NCBI RefSeq assembly: GCF_007678255.1
Contig: NZ_VEED01000002.1
Coordinates: 558,001 to 622,000 of the forward strand
DNA: 64,000 nucleotides
Direction: 5' to 3'
Source: Bacillus sp. X1(2014)
GTDB taxonomy: Bacteria > Bacillota > Bacilli > Bacillales_B > DSM-18226
Shown one piece after another: positions 36,206-44,464 of this stretch. Both the position numbers and the translations under genes were made by a program. Position 1 is the stretch's first letter, and every line of letters starts with the position of its first letter. Under the pieces are notes generated by a model. The model did not search any database. It saw only the letters and a list, made by a program, of their open reading frames with translations, and had not been told where the DNA came from.

Positions 36206-36254
36206 GAAAAAAAAGAACTTTTCAATGAAAATGGCTATTATACATTGAAAAGTT
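36206..36254 (-). terminator. Terminator of the monooxygenase/bicupin/FAH operon
   Basis: Perfect 12-base arms AACTTTTCAATG and CATTGAAAAGTT, followed on the minus strand by TTCTTTTTTTT-like sequence (36206-36215). It separates this operon from the CoA-transferase/LeuCD unit, so the latter needs its own promoter in 36084-36205. Confidence 0.85.
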
Positions 36255-36284
36255 AAATATTTTTAATAATCATCTGTTTGACTA

Positions 36285-37490
36285 TTAACTATTTCTAATT
36301 TTACTTTGATATTTAAGGGCATGTCCGTATATCCAATCCACTGCACTGTAATCATCATACTTCCGATCACGAAATACCTTATTTCGTAAAATTAAGGTGG
36401 CGGGATCACTCGCATGCTTCATTTTTCCAAACAGGCGGGCTCCTCGTTGTACTTTAGACGTCCTCTCTGTTCGCTCTGCTTCGTATTGAGACAGTGCGAG
36501 GTCTATATCGTTAGGCTGATTGACCACGTGTTCAATCATTCTATCTGCATCTTCCAATGCTTGACATGCTCCCTGAGCCAAATATTGGTACATTGGATGA
36601 GCCGCATCCCCTAACAACGTAACCCTATTTTTTGTCCATGTCGGAATCGGTTCCCGATCATACATGGCCCACCTCATATTTTTATTTATATAGCTTAATC
36701 CTCTCTTAATTTGTTCACAGCATGGTACATAAGCTTCTTCTAGTTCCGCAACTGTTCCCCAGTTATCAGAATCTGCTTTATATTTTTTACTTTTAAAAAC
36801 TGCTACTTGATTTAATAGTTCCGTTGCTCTAACTGGATATTGCACAAAATGTAAGTCTGGCCCTATCCAAAGGTAAAGTTCATCTAAATTGATAAAATCC
36901 GCCACCTTTTCTATAGGAACAGTTCCACGATAAGCAACAAAATGATCACTTACAGGCTCATCATCTATAATAAATTTCCTTACATTTGACTTGATACCAT
37001 CCGCACCTATCACTACATCAGCATAATAAGATGTTCCATCCTGACAAATGATACTTGCACTTTCCTCATCACTATCAATCGAAACGACTTTTTTCTTAGT
37101 CATTAATGTGATATTGGACTGTTGTTGACAAGCCTTCAACAATTCATTTAGTAAATCCGAACGATGGGCTACAATATATGGATATCCAAATTTTTGTATA
37201 AATGCTGGCCCTAAGTCCAATATAGTCAACGTTTCAGCCGAAATAGCATCTTTAATTACAATTCGTTTTGGAAAAACGGATAGTTTCTTCAGATTAGTAT
37301 AAACACCGAGCTTGTCTAATACTGCTAGTGCATTGGGGCCTAATTGGATGCCTGCTCCCACTTCAGTAAATTCTTGTGCTTGTTCAAGAACAGTCACATT
37401 CATTCCTTCCTGAGAGGCTCTTATTGCTACTGCTAACCCCCCAATTCCACCGCCTACAATTAACAAGGAACGATTGTTCTTTACTGTCAT
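36285..37490 (-). CDS. FAD-dependent aromatic-ring monooxygenase, 3-hydroxybenzoate 6-hydroxylase-like
   Basis: A 401-residue class A flavoprotein hydroxylase: Rossmann motif VGGGIGGLAVA at residue 12, GAGIQLGPNA near 46, the NAD(P)H/FAD DG motif in VIGADGIKSNVR near 160, and GDAAHPMYQYLAQGACQALE near 292. These features are shared by 3-hydroxybenzoate 6-hydroxylase and salicylate hydroxylases. With a gentisate-dioxygenase-like enzyme next in the transcript direction, para-hydroxylation of a hydroxybenzoate to gentisate (or an alkyl gentisate) is the best guess. 43 bases separate it from the dioxygenase gene. ATG start preceded by GGAGATG. Confidence 0.85.
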   Translation of the reverse strand: MTVKNNRSLLIVGGGIGGLAVAIRASQEGMNVTVLEQAQEFTEVGAGIQLGPNALAVLDKLGVYTNLKKLSVFPKRIVIKDAISAETLTILDLGPAFIQKFGYPYIVAHRSDLLNELLKACQQQSNITLMTKKKVVSIDSDEESASIICQDGTSYYADVVIGADGIKSNVRKFIIDDEPVSDHFVAYRGTVPIEKVADFINLDELYLWIGPDLHFVQYPVRATELLNQVAVFKSKKYKADSDNWGTVAELEEAYVPCCEQIKRGLSYINKNMRWAMYDREPIPTWTKNRVTLLGDAAHPMYQYLAQGACQALEDADRMIEHVVNQPNDIDLALSQYEAERTERTSKVQRGARLFGKMKHASDPATLILRNKVFRDRKYDDYSAVDWIYGHALKYQSKIRNS

Positions 37491-37533
37491 AGATACATCT
37501 CCATTTCATACTATTTATTCTACATCCATTCGA

Positions 37534-38637
37534 TCATGGTAATAACGGTTTAAAAAGACTCTTAATTTCCTGATGTCCGTTATTTATCTCCAAATTTTCC
37601 ATTCTCTCAAAGTCAAAAGCTTCCATTATCGGTAGGTCATTTGTAGAGAAAAGATAGGCTTCTTCTGTTGTTGAAGTGTTGACATGCTCGTGCCATACCC
37701 ATGATGGAAGTGCAAAAAAGTCTCCTTCTTTCCATTCAAATTTTTCCCCATTCATCACAGTGTAGCCTTCACCCTTAAAGACATGATAAACATTCGAATG
37801 AACGTGGCGATGAGCTTTTCCCCTAAATCCTAATGGAAGCATTTGCATTCTAGATCCTATTCGATTGTTTGCGTCCTTGCCTGTAGATGGGTTGATATAT
37901 TCTATAGCATATCCGTCATAAAGATCTGGTTCAAATTCGCTCATTCCCTCAATTCCTTTTTTCGTAAGGTCCCATTTATAACGACCAAGTGGTGCAATAC
38001 TAGGTACTCGATCCGAAATTGGCCGAATCATTCCTCCCAAATATCGCTTGGACCCATAATCATCAGGTACGAGTAATTTTTGTTGCTTATCAGGAGAAAA
38101 CTCCGTAAAACAAACATTCATAAATTGTGTAAATGGTACATCTAGACAATCCATCCAATACACCGTTTCATTGCCTTTATTTGCATGGTCATGCCAGGTG
38201 CCAGAAGGAGTAATCAGGTAGTCCCCTGGTTCGAAAGCCATTTTTTCACCATTCACACGACCTTCCCCACCTTTTCCTTTCATAATAAATCGTAATGCTG
38301 TTGTTGTATGTCGATGAGCTGGCGCAATTTCCCCGGGCTTGACAGCTTGAACCGCCGCATAAAGAGTTTGAGTTGCTCCCCCCCATCCAAATGGCTCCAA
38401 GTCCTTCATGCCCGGATTAATTAAAAAGACTGCACGCCTTTCTGCACTAGACCCTACTTCTAATAATTCTTCCGCTTCTTGAAGATAACTCTCGATTAAT
38501 TCACTTTTCCATAAATACGGAATTGGTTTTGCTTTTGGTTCAATGGTATTTAGTTGGTGAATAGATGCCCATAGTGGACCTAAATTAACCTTATCCATCT
38601 TTTCATGAAATACTTTTAAAGATTCATTTACTATCAA
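37534..38637 (-). CDS. Gentisate 1,2-dioxygenase-like bicupin
   Basis: A ~367-residue protein with two cupin modules. The N-terminal one has HRHTTTALRF near residue 108 and GTWHDHANKG near residue 149, the His set that binds Fe(II) in gentisate dioxygenases. The C-terminal one repeats the pattern with HRHVHSNVYHVFKGEG and WHEHVN, so a second metal site is possible. It should open gentisate between C1 and C2 to maleylpyruvate; salicylate or 1-hydroxy-2-naphthoate dioxygenase are alternatives. The start is uncertain: TTG at 38637 has GGTGGGA just upstream; a GTG at 38649 is also in frame. Confidence 0.88.
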   Translation of the reverse strand: MIVNESLKVFHEKMDKVNLGPLWASIHQLNTIEPKAKPIPYLWKSELIESYLQEAEELLEVGSSAERRAVFLINPGMKDLEPFGWGGATQTLYAAVQAVKPGEIAPAHRHTTTALRFIMKGKGGEGRVNGEKMAFEPGDYLITPSGTWHDHANKGNETVYWMDCLDVPFTQFMNVCFTEFSPDKQQKLLVPDDYGSKRYLGGMIRPISDRVPSIAPLGRYKWDLTKKGIEGMSEFEPDLYDGYAIEYINPSTGKDANNRIGSRMQMLPLGFRGKAHRHVHSNVYHVFKGEGYTVMNGEKFEWKEGDFFALPSWVWHEHVNTSTTEEAYLFSTNDLPIMEAFDFERMENLEINNGHQEIKSLFKPLLP

Positions 38638-38657
38638 GATTCCCACCACTCTCTTTT

Positions 38658-39491
38658 TTATTTGTATTCAACATTTACAGAAAACTCTCCAATTCTATCA
38701 ATCTGTATTCTCACTTGATCTTCATTCAGAATAGGCCCTACTCCTTCCGGGGTACCGGTTGTCAAAATATCACCAGGTTCTAACGTCATGACAGACGAGG
38801 CAGCTTCTAAGAATTTGTAGCAATCATAAATAAGATCTCGTGTATTGGCAGATTGGCGTATATCATTATTTACCCATAATTTTATATCTAGTTCGTTGGG
38901 ATTTCCGATTTCATCTGAAGTGACGATCCACGGTCCAATCGGTGTAAAGGTATCAAATGATTTTCTCCAAGGACGATCTTCTTTACCACGAACGGTAATG
39001 TCCATTAAGGCAAAATAGCCAAAAATGTATTTATGCGCTTCTGAACGAGGTACATCTTTAGCTTGTTTTCCCACAACAAAAGCTAACTCGGATTCATGAT
39101 CGGTTCTTCTATCCCGGAATGGGAGTTTTACTATGTCGTTTGGTCCAATAATTGATGAAGGCGATTTCAAAAAAAAGCCTAATTTTTCAATCGTATATTC
39201 AGCATTATTGAATTGATCATTCATTTCATCTTGATGTAGATAATAATTTACTGGCGCAGCAACAATTTTTCCAGGCTTTGGTATCGGGGCTTTTAAAGCA
39301 ATGTCTGAAATAGGGTAACTTTTTGTTTGACTTGTATTAATGAGAGGTTTTAGTTCTTCGAAGTTTTTCATGAATGTAACAAGAGATTCTTGAGGTTTGT
39401 TTTCATTCCAATTAACTAAATGAGTTATATCATGTAAGAAATTGTCTTTTACTACCCCTAATTTATTACTATTATATAAAGCAATCTTCAC
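38658..39491 (-). CDS. FAH-family hydrolase, probable maleylpyruvate or fumarylpyruvate hydrolase
   Basis: A 277-residue FAH-family protein with APVNYYLHQDEM near residue 80, the metal-binding Glu pair in DHESELAFVVGK near 130, GYFALMDITVRGKEDRPWR near 155 and ILTTGTPEGVG near 250. First gene of the gentisate-type operon, so hydrolysis of maleylpyruvate (to maleate and pyruvate) or fumarylpyruvate is likely. No maleylpyruvate isomerase is visible, and a LeuCD-like hydratase is nearby, which favours maleylpyruvate (inference). The GTG six bases after AAAGGAGGA is the start and matches the paralogue at 40.7 kb; twelve upstream in-frame codons precede it. Confidence 0.85.
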   Translation of the reverse strand: MKIALYNSNKLGVVKDNFLHDITHLVNWNENKPQESLVTFMKNFEELKPLINTSQTKSYPISDIALKAPIPKPGKIVAAPVNYYLHQDEMNDQFNNAEYTIEKLGFFLKSPSSIIGPNDIVKLPFRDRRTDHESELAFVVGKQAKDVPRSEAHKYIFGYFALMDITVRGKEDRPWRKSFDTFTPIGPWIVTSDEIGNPNELDIKLWVNNDIRQSANTRDLIYDCYKFLEAASSVMTLEPGDILTTGTPEGVGPILNEDQVRIQIDRIGEFSVNVEYK

Positions 39492-39542
39492 TAGCACTCC
39501 TCCTTTTTCACTGTGCGAGATGACCATCTCTCTCTATGGAAT

Positions 39543-39571
39543 AAGATATCAAAATTGTTTTATATAGTCAA
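39543..39571 (-). promoter_or_regulatory. Sigma-A-type promoter of the gentisate-type operon
   Basis: On the minus strand TTGACT (39566-39571) and TATCTT (39543-39548) are spaced by 17 bases, about 50 bases before the GTG start. This is the clearest promoter in the window by eye. Confidence 0.6.
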
Positions 39572-39590
39572 TGTTATTTTCTGAATTTTT
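39571..39590 (-). promoter_or_regulatory. Element shared by both FAH-paralogue promoters (site 1)
   Basis: Plus-strand ATGTTATTTTCTGAATTTTT lies just upstream of the -35 box. A close match stands at 41622-41642 ahead of the second FAH gene. The TTCAGA(A/C)AATAA core (minus strand) may be the site of the adjacent IclR regulator. Confidence 0.4.
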
Positions 39591-39671
39591 TTTGTTTTCT
39601 ATAAATTGATGAATTTTCAAGGATATGTTATTATTTTCTATTAACAATATAACAATTTAAGGAGAGTCCAT

Positions 39672-40439
39672 ATGCGTGAGGTTAAAATGGAGTCTATTCG
39701 TGTACTAGATAGAGCAATAGCAATTATAAAAACATTTGATTTAGATTGCACACAACTATCCTTAGATGAAATCTCAAAAAAAACTAAGTTACCAAGTTCT
39801 ACCGTATACCGAATTTTATGTAGCTTAGAAAAAAGGGGCGTTGTTCAATTCAACGAGAATAGTGCTACTTACCAACTAGGATTGCAACTAGTGGAATTTG
39901 GTATACTTGCGTCTTCTAATTACAAGATTCAGCAAGTTGCTGAAGAAGATTTAAATTTGCTACAAAACAAATCAAAACAAACTGTCATTATGGCTGTGAA
40001 AATAGAAGATGAAATACTATATGTCTATAGCAAAGAAAATCCACAAGGTTTAAAATATTCTACATCAACTGGTAGAAGGAGACCTATTACTTTTGGATTA
40101 TTGGGTCCTGTATTATTGGCTTTTTCTCCACAGAGCCAAATTGACCGTGTCTTAAATTTACCTATCCCTCCACATACCCCCTATACAATTACAGATAAAC
40201 AGGAATGGTATCAAATACTTGAAGGTATTCGCAAAGATAAATTCTATATAGATATTAATCTTACAACTATAGGTGTTGCAGGGGTTGCCGCTCCTATCTT
40301 TGGCGTGGACGATAAAGTAGTTGCTTCTGTTGGGGTGATGGGTCCCCTCTTCCAAGTGGAAGAAAAATTAGACGAATTCAAGTTATTGCTATCGGAAACC
40401 GTTAAACAGATATCTCATAAAATCAAATTTAACGATTAA
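39672..40439 (+). CDS. IclR-family transcriptional regulator
   Basis: A 255-residue IclR protein. The N-terminal winged helix includes LDRAIAIIKTFD and TKLPSSTVYRILCSLEKRG (residues about 11-55); the effector domain includes GLKYSTSTGRRRPITFGLLGP near residue 127 (discontinuous motif) and a final Gly-rich VAAPIFGVDDKVVASVGVMGP. It is divergent from the gentisate-type operon and is its most likely regulator. AAGGAG lies seven bases before the ATG. Related to the IclR gene at 49.4 kb. Confidence 0.93.
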   Translation: MREVKMESIRVLDRAIAIIKTFDLDCTQLSLDEISKKTKLPSSTVYRILCSLEKRGVVQFNENSATYQLGLQLVEFGILASSNYKIQQVAEEDLNLLQNKSKQTVIMAVKIEDEILYVYSKENPQGLKYSTSTGRRRPITFGLLGPVLLAFSPQSQIDRVLNLPIPPHTPYTITDKQEWYQILEGIRKDKFYIDINLTTIGVAGVAAPIFGVDDKVVASVGVMGPLFQVEEKLDEFKLLLSETVKQISHKIKFND

Positions 40440-40464
40440 CTTTGAGATTAATAAAATTCCTTTC

Positions 40465-40505
40465 CCTTCACATCAATAACAAAATACTGTTCTTTGATGT
40501 GAAGG
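40465..40505 (+). terminator. Hairpin after the IclR gene
   Basis: Perfect 12-base arms CCTTCACATCAA and TTGATGTGAAGG with a 17-base loop, 25 bases past the stop. No strong T-run, so termination efficiency is uncertain. Confidence 0.5.
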
Positions 40506-40639
40506 CTATAAAGTCTAACACAGTAGGAACTTTAGTGTTTCAGTTTAAGAAATGTATGTTTTGGAACACATACACTCATGTATTACCATATATAAAAAGA
40601 AGCTGCCCTTCATTACGAGCAGCTAATCAAATAACCTAT

Positions 40640-40729
40640 GAATATTCCATCCCCATTTGCTCCAATGACTACATATTATCCATCTTTACAAAGATAAGTA
40701 TGGATGAAGTGATTCCAGGTAGTATACTT
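40640..40729 (-). pseudogene. Relic of a CaiB/BaiF CoA-transferase gene
   Basis: On the minus strand one frame reads TYLCKDG, a stop, then YVVIGANGDGIF, nearly identical to TYLCKDGKYVVIGANGDGIF in the intact gene at 34.9-36.1 kb; the preceding SILPGIT piece is in another frame (intact: SRLPGIT). So a stop and a frameshift are both present in a 90-base fragment. It lies directly after the second FAH paralogue and indicates that a larger part of the gentisate-type locus was duplicated and then lost. Confidence 0.75.
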
Positions 40730-40734
40730 CACCA

Positions 40735-41577
40735 TCAGGATTTGTAATCAACACTTACAGAAAATTCTCCAATTCTTTCAATATGAATTTGAACATGATC
40801 TCCTTTTTCAATCGGGCCTACTCCTTCTGGTGTGCCAGTGGTAATGATATCGCCAGGCTCGAGTGTCATCACAGATGAGGCAGCTTCAAAGAATTTAAAA
40901 CAGTCATAAATTAAATCTTTCGTATTCGCAAATTGACGCAACTCTTCGTTTACCCACAATTTAATTTCTAGTTCATTGGGGTTTGAAATCTCATCTGAAG
41001 TAACAATCCAAGGACCAATTGGTGTAAAGGTATCAAATGATTTTCTCCACGGGCGATCTTCTTTACCACGAACCGTAATGTCCATTAAAGCAAAATAACC
41101 AAAAATATACTTATGTGCCTCGGATGCAGGGATATCTTTAGCTTTTTTTCCTACAACAAAAGCTAGCTCAGCTTCATGATCTGTTCTTCGATTATGAAAT
41201 GGAAGTTTAACCATTTCATTAGGCCCAATGATAGATGATGGCGCTTTTAAAAAGAACCCAAGGTTTTCAATTGTGTATTCTGCATTATTAAACTGCTGAT
41301 TCATTTCATCTTGATGTAAGTAATAATTCACTGGAGCTGCAACAATTTTTCCAGGCTTAGGTACAGGGGCTTTTAGAACAACATCTTTAAGAGGATAATT
41401 TTTAACAAAAAGTAAAGAATCTTCAATTTTAGACTTTAAATCACTAAAATGACTCATGAATGTGATAAGGGATTCTTGAGGTTGGTCAAACCTCCAAGAT
41501 ACAAGATTACTAATGTCATAAATCACTTCATCTTTTACAATACCTAGTACATTGTTATTAAATAATGTAATTTTCAC
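40735..41577 (-). CDS. FAH-family hydrolase, paralogue of the gentisate-operon enzyme
   Basis: A 280-residue close paralogue of the FAH protein at 38.7 kb (same APVNYYLHQDEM, DHEAELAFVVGK, ALMDITVRGKEDRPWRKSFD and TTGTPEGVG blocks; differences are mainly in the N-terminal 60 residues). The reading frame is intact. It starts at a GTG after GGGGGTAGG and is divergent from the XylR_N/PucR regulator. It now stands alone, with only a CoA-transferase relic downstream. It may be redundant or handle an alkylated ring-fission product. Confidence 0.85.
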   Translation of the reverse strand: MKITLFNNNVLGIVKDEVIYDISNLVSWRFDQPQESLITFMSHFSDLKSKIEDSLLFVKNYPLKDVVLKAPVPKPGKIVAAPVNYYLHQDEMNQQFNNAEYTIENLGFFLKAPSSIIGPNEMVKLPFHNRRTDHEAELAFVVGKKAKDIPASEAHKYIFGYFALMDITVRGKEDRPWRKSFDTFTPIGPWIVTSDEISNPNELEIKLWVNEELRQFANTKDLIYDCFKFFEAASSVMTLEPGDIITTGTPEGVGPIEKGDHVQIHIERIGEFSVSVDYKS

Positions 41578-41621
41578 GTGCCTACCCCCATTTACTTTAA
41601 TATCTATATCCTTTATGTTGC

Positions 41622-41642
41622 ATGTTTATTGTCTGAATTTTA
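41622..41642 (-). promoter_or_regulatory. Element shared by both FAH-paralogue promoters (site 2)
   Basis: Plus-strand ATGTTTATTGTCTGAATTTTA, matching 39571-39590 with one insertion and two changes. It is about 45 bases upstream of the FAH start. Confidence 0.4.
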
Positions 41643-41752
41643 ATACTACTTTTTATGGAATTCGTCAGAGAAATAAATAAGTTTTATTGAATTTTTAGAA
41701 AATTTTGTTTAAAATCTTTTATTATAAACAAATAAATAGGAGGTATGATTTT

Positions 41753-43564
41753 TTGAGTACCATCCCCTTTGAAGCAAATGCTTCAAGAAATATATTAATG
41801 TCACCGAATTCCTTCCTTACATTAAGAAATAATCTAATTAAAAATATTGGAATTTATAAAACGAAGGGATTTTTATTTCATTTTGGCAAAGAAATGGGAG
41901 AGGCGGCAGCAAAAGAATATTTAAAGAATAATCCTTTCTCAGAAATACAACCACGCGGAAAAAGAACACATGTTACATATGGTCATGTAAAAGATATTAT
42001 TTACAAAGAGAGAGTTAGCAGGCATCCTGATGGAAGCATAAAATCTTTCCACGGGGTTGGAAAATGGATCGACTCTTTTGAAGCAAACTTACATCTGCAA
42101 CACCATGGACTTTCGTCAGAATGTACTTGTCATACATTAAGTGGTTTTGTAAGCGGTGCCTTTTCGTATGAATTTGGAAAATCTGTTATTACATTGGAAA
42201 CAAAATGTGTCGCCAAGGGGGACCCTGATTGCGAATTTGAAATTCGTTTGGAAGAGGACTGGCTCTCAGAGAAAAAAGAGATGATTAAGTATTACCATGA
42301 CGGAACAATATTATCGGAATTAGAAATGACGTATGAAGAATTACTTCATCATAAAGAAACCATAGAAAAAATTTCTACCTTTCATAATAAACTCACCCAA
42401 GGGGTTACAAATAGACACTCCCTGGATGAGGTCATGAAGTCGGCATATGAAATTCTATTAATTCCTATTCTGATTGAAGATATGCATGGCAATCAGATCG
42501 TGCAAATCGGGTTTACCACAGAGCAATTACAGCAGATTAAGCAAGAGAAAGAGAAGCTACATTACGAAGAAAAAATACATAACTCCAACTATTATAAAAC
42601 ACGTTTGTATTCTAAATTAGTTTCGCCTGTGCTAATTAATAAAAAACTAAATGGTACCTGCTCTTTTTATTACTTCTCGCCTGATCATAAGGATAAGAAC
42701 GATCACCTATATTTGGAAATCATTTCTACTGTTACAGCTCTATGCCTTTTAAACGAAACCACCCAATTTGAAGAACAGGTGCGAATGAAGTATTCGATTT
42801 TGGACCGACTGATTCACAAGCAGTATGATAGCATCAAAGATTTAGAGCCTTACTTTAAATTTTTTCCATTTAACTTTCAACCCCCGTTTTCTACGGCCGT
42901 TATCAACATTTCAAAGAAGCATAAAAATGAGCAATTAGTAGATTTTTATGATCAGATGTTACATTTTTCAAGACTTTTTAACCAATACACTATTCCCTCC
43001 ATCTTTGCGATTATGGGGGAACAAATTGTCTTTTTAAATGCTCAGCATGAACAAAAGAAAGAGCTCAATGAGAAGCTTACAATAATCCTAAATTTGATGG
43101 AAAAACGCCATAAAAACTATCAATATTCCATCGGTCTTAGCAATACTTTTAACAATTTTGACCAATTTGAAAGATCCTTGAACGAAGCAAGGATTGCACA
43201 GAAGTTCCCAAACAAGCAAAGGTATACGAGTTACGAAGATTTAGGAATCCTCGGTGACTTTTTGACGAACATGAGCATAAACCAGCTTCACGAAATGGCA
43301 AAGAATATGTTAAAGGACTTATATGATTATCAAGATCCAAGAAAAAAGGATCTACTTTATACCTTATACAGATATTTATCGAACGGACAAAAATTAAAAG
43401 AAACCATGGAAGAACTTTCATTGTCAATAGGCGGTATTCAATATCGAATTAAGCAAATTGAGGCAATCATCGAAAAAAGTTTAAAAAATGCCTCTACTGC
43501 CGCCTATCTTTTATTAGTGATCGAAGCACTGATTCTGCTGGGTGAATTGCAGTTCGAGGAATAG
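41753..43564 (+). CDS. Aromatic-responsive regulator: XylR_N-V4R sensor joined to a PucR-type helix-turn-helix
   Basis: The 603-residue product starts with a XylR N-terminal-like sensor (residues about 1-150; RGKRTHVTYGHVKDIIYKER), then a V4R-type segment with the Cys/His pattern SSECTCHTLSGFVSGAF and ETKCVAKGDPDCEFEI (about 120-175), a coiled linker, a GAF/CdaR-like middle region, and a C-terminal PucR-type HTH (LSNGQKLKETMEELSLSIGG near residue 555). Classical XylR/DmpR proteins instead carry a sigma-54 AAA+ domain, which is absent here. It is likely an activator responding to an aromatic compound. The start is TTG, nine bases after AGGAGG; the ATG in between is out of frame. It is divergent from the FAH paralogue. 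Confidence 0.82.
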   Translation: MSTIPFEANASRNILMSPNSFLTLRNNLIKNIGIYKTKGFLFHFGKEMGEAAAKEYLKNNPFSEIQPRGKRTHVTYGHVKDIIYKERVSRHPDGSIKSFHGVGKWIDSFEANLHLQHHGLSSECTCHTLSGFVSGAFSYEFGKSVITLETKCVAKGDPDCEFEIRLEEDWLSEKKEMIKYYHDGTILSELEMTYEELLHHKETIEKISTFHNKLTQGVTNRHSLDEVMKSAYEILLIPILIEDMHGNQIVQIGFTTEQLQQIKQEKEKLHYEEKIHNSNYYKTRLYSKLVSPVLINKKLNGTCSFYYFSPDHKDKNDHLYLEIISTVTALCLLNETTQFEEQVRMKYSILDRLIHKQYDSIKDLEPYFKFFPFNFQPPFSTAVINISKKHKNEQLVDFYDQMLHFSRLFNQYTIPSIFAIMGEQIVFLNAQHEQKKELNEKLTIILNLMEKRHKNYQYSIGLSNTFNNFDQFERSLNEARIAQKFPNKQRYTSYEDLGILGDFLTNMSINQLHEMAKNMLKDLYDYQDPRKKDLLYTLYRYLSNGQKLKETMEELSLSIGGIQYRIKQIEAIIEKSLKNASTAAYLLLVIEALILLGELQFEE

Positions 43565-43600
43565 TGAAGAAGTTAAACTGATATGAGCCCGGAGCATAAA

Positions 43601-43628
43601 AAAAGCAAGAGTCAAACTCTTGCTTTTT
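43601..43628. terminator. Bidirectional terminator
   Basis: AAAAGCAAGAGT and ACTCTTGCTTTT with a three-base loop, flanked by A-rich and T-rich tracts, placed between the convergent regulator and SDR genes. It can serve both transcripts. Confidence 0.85.
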
Positions 43629-43634
43629 GAACTA

Positions 43635-44408
43635 TTATCTCGCTAAATAACCACCGTCTACATCTATATCCGTACCAGTAACATAGCTTGAGTTTTCTGA
43701 AGCTAAATATAAAACTGTATTCGCAATATCAGCCGGTTCAGCGTATCGTCCTAGTGGAACTGACTGTCTAACCATCGCCTGGTACTCTTCTGTCTTACCA
43801 GGTGACAATGATGCTTCAACGGATCTCATAAACCGAGTATTCGTTGGTCCTGGACAGATCGCATTTACTCGAATACCATGTTCTGCATATTCCATTGCAG
43901 CGGCTTTCGTTAAGCCAAGAACAGCGGCTTTTGAAGCTATATACGCACTTGTAAATGGTAATGCTGCTTTTGCACCAGCGGAAGCCGTATTAATAATGGA
44001 ACCAGATTTTTGTTGCTGCATTACTTGTAAAACATGTTTTAAACCATAAAATACCCCTTTAATATTTATATTAACTACTTTATCAAGGGCATCAGATGGA
44101 TAGTCTGTTAATAATGCAAAAGCTCCTTCTATTCCAGCATTGTTAAAGAATACATCAATTTGTCCAAATCTTTCTTTCGTCCTTTGTACATAATTAGCTA
44201 CTTCCTCTTCCTTAGATACGTCAGCAGCTATTAAAATATATTGATCCTCCTCTAGTGCCAATTCTTTTGCTGTTGCTTGAAGAGCTTCGTAGTTTAAATC
44301 AACTAGTGCAATTTTCGCCCCTTCTTTCGCGAATTTTCTGACTGTTTCTTTCCCAATTCCACCTGCTGCACCTGTAATAATAACGACCTTACTTGCAAAT
44401 TCCGTCAT
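43635..44408 (-). CDS. Short-chain dehydrogenase/reductase (SDR)
   Basis: A 257-residue classical SDR: cofactor motif TGAAGGIG at residues 12-19, NNAGIEG at 89-95, and catalytic Ser143, Tyr156 and Lys160 (in YIASK). It oxidises or reduces an alcohol/ketone with NAD(P). It is the last gene of a four-gene run aldehyde dehydrogenase, LuxR, MFS, SDR, so an aryl-alcohol or dihydrodiol dehydrogenase role is plausible (inference). The ATG after GGAGG is used; five in-frame codons precede it. Confidence 0.9.
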   Translation of the reverse strand: MTEFASKVVIITGAAGGIGKETVRKFAKEGAKIALVDLNYEALQATAKELALEEDQYILIAADVSKEEEVANYVQRTKERFGQIDVFFNNAGIEGAFALLTDYPSDALDKVVNINIKGVFYGLKHVLQVMQQQKSGSIINTASAGAKAALPFTSAYIASKAAVLGLTKAAAMEYAEHGIRVNAICPGPTNTRFMRSVEASLSPGKTEEYQAMVRQSVPLGRYAEPADIANTVLYLASENSSYVTGTDIDVDGGYLAR

Positions 44409-44464
44409 AATAATTACCTCCATTAAGTTATTAAAAGAATGATTGAATACTATTGGAAATGATT

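Noticed and set aside
40442..40747. 101-codon plus-strand ORF after the IclR gene
   Set aside because: It overlaps a hairpin and the CoA-transferase relic on the other strand; it is a chance frame.
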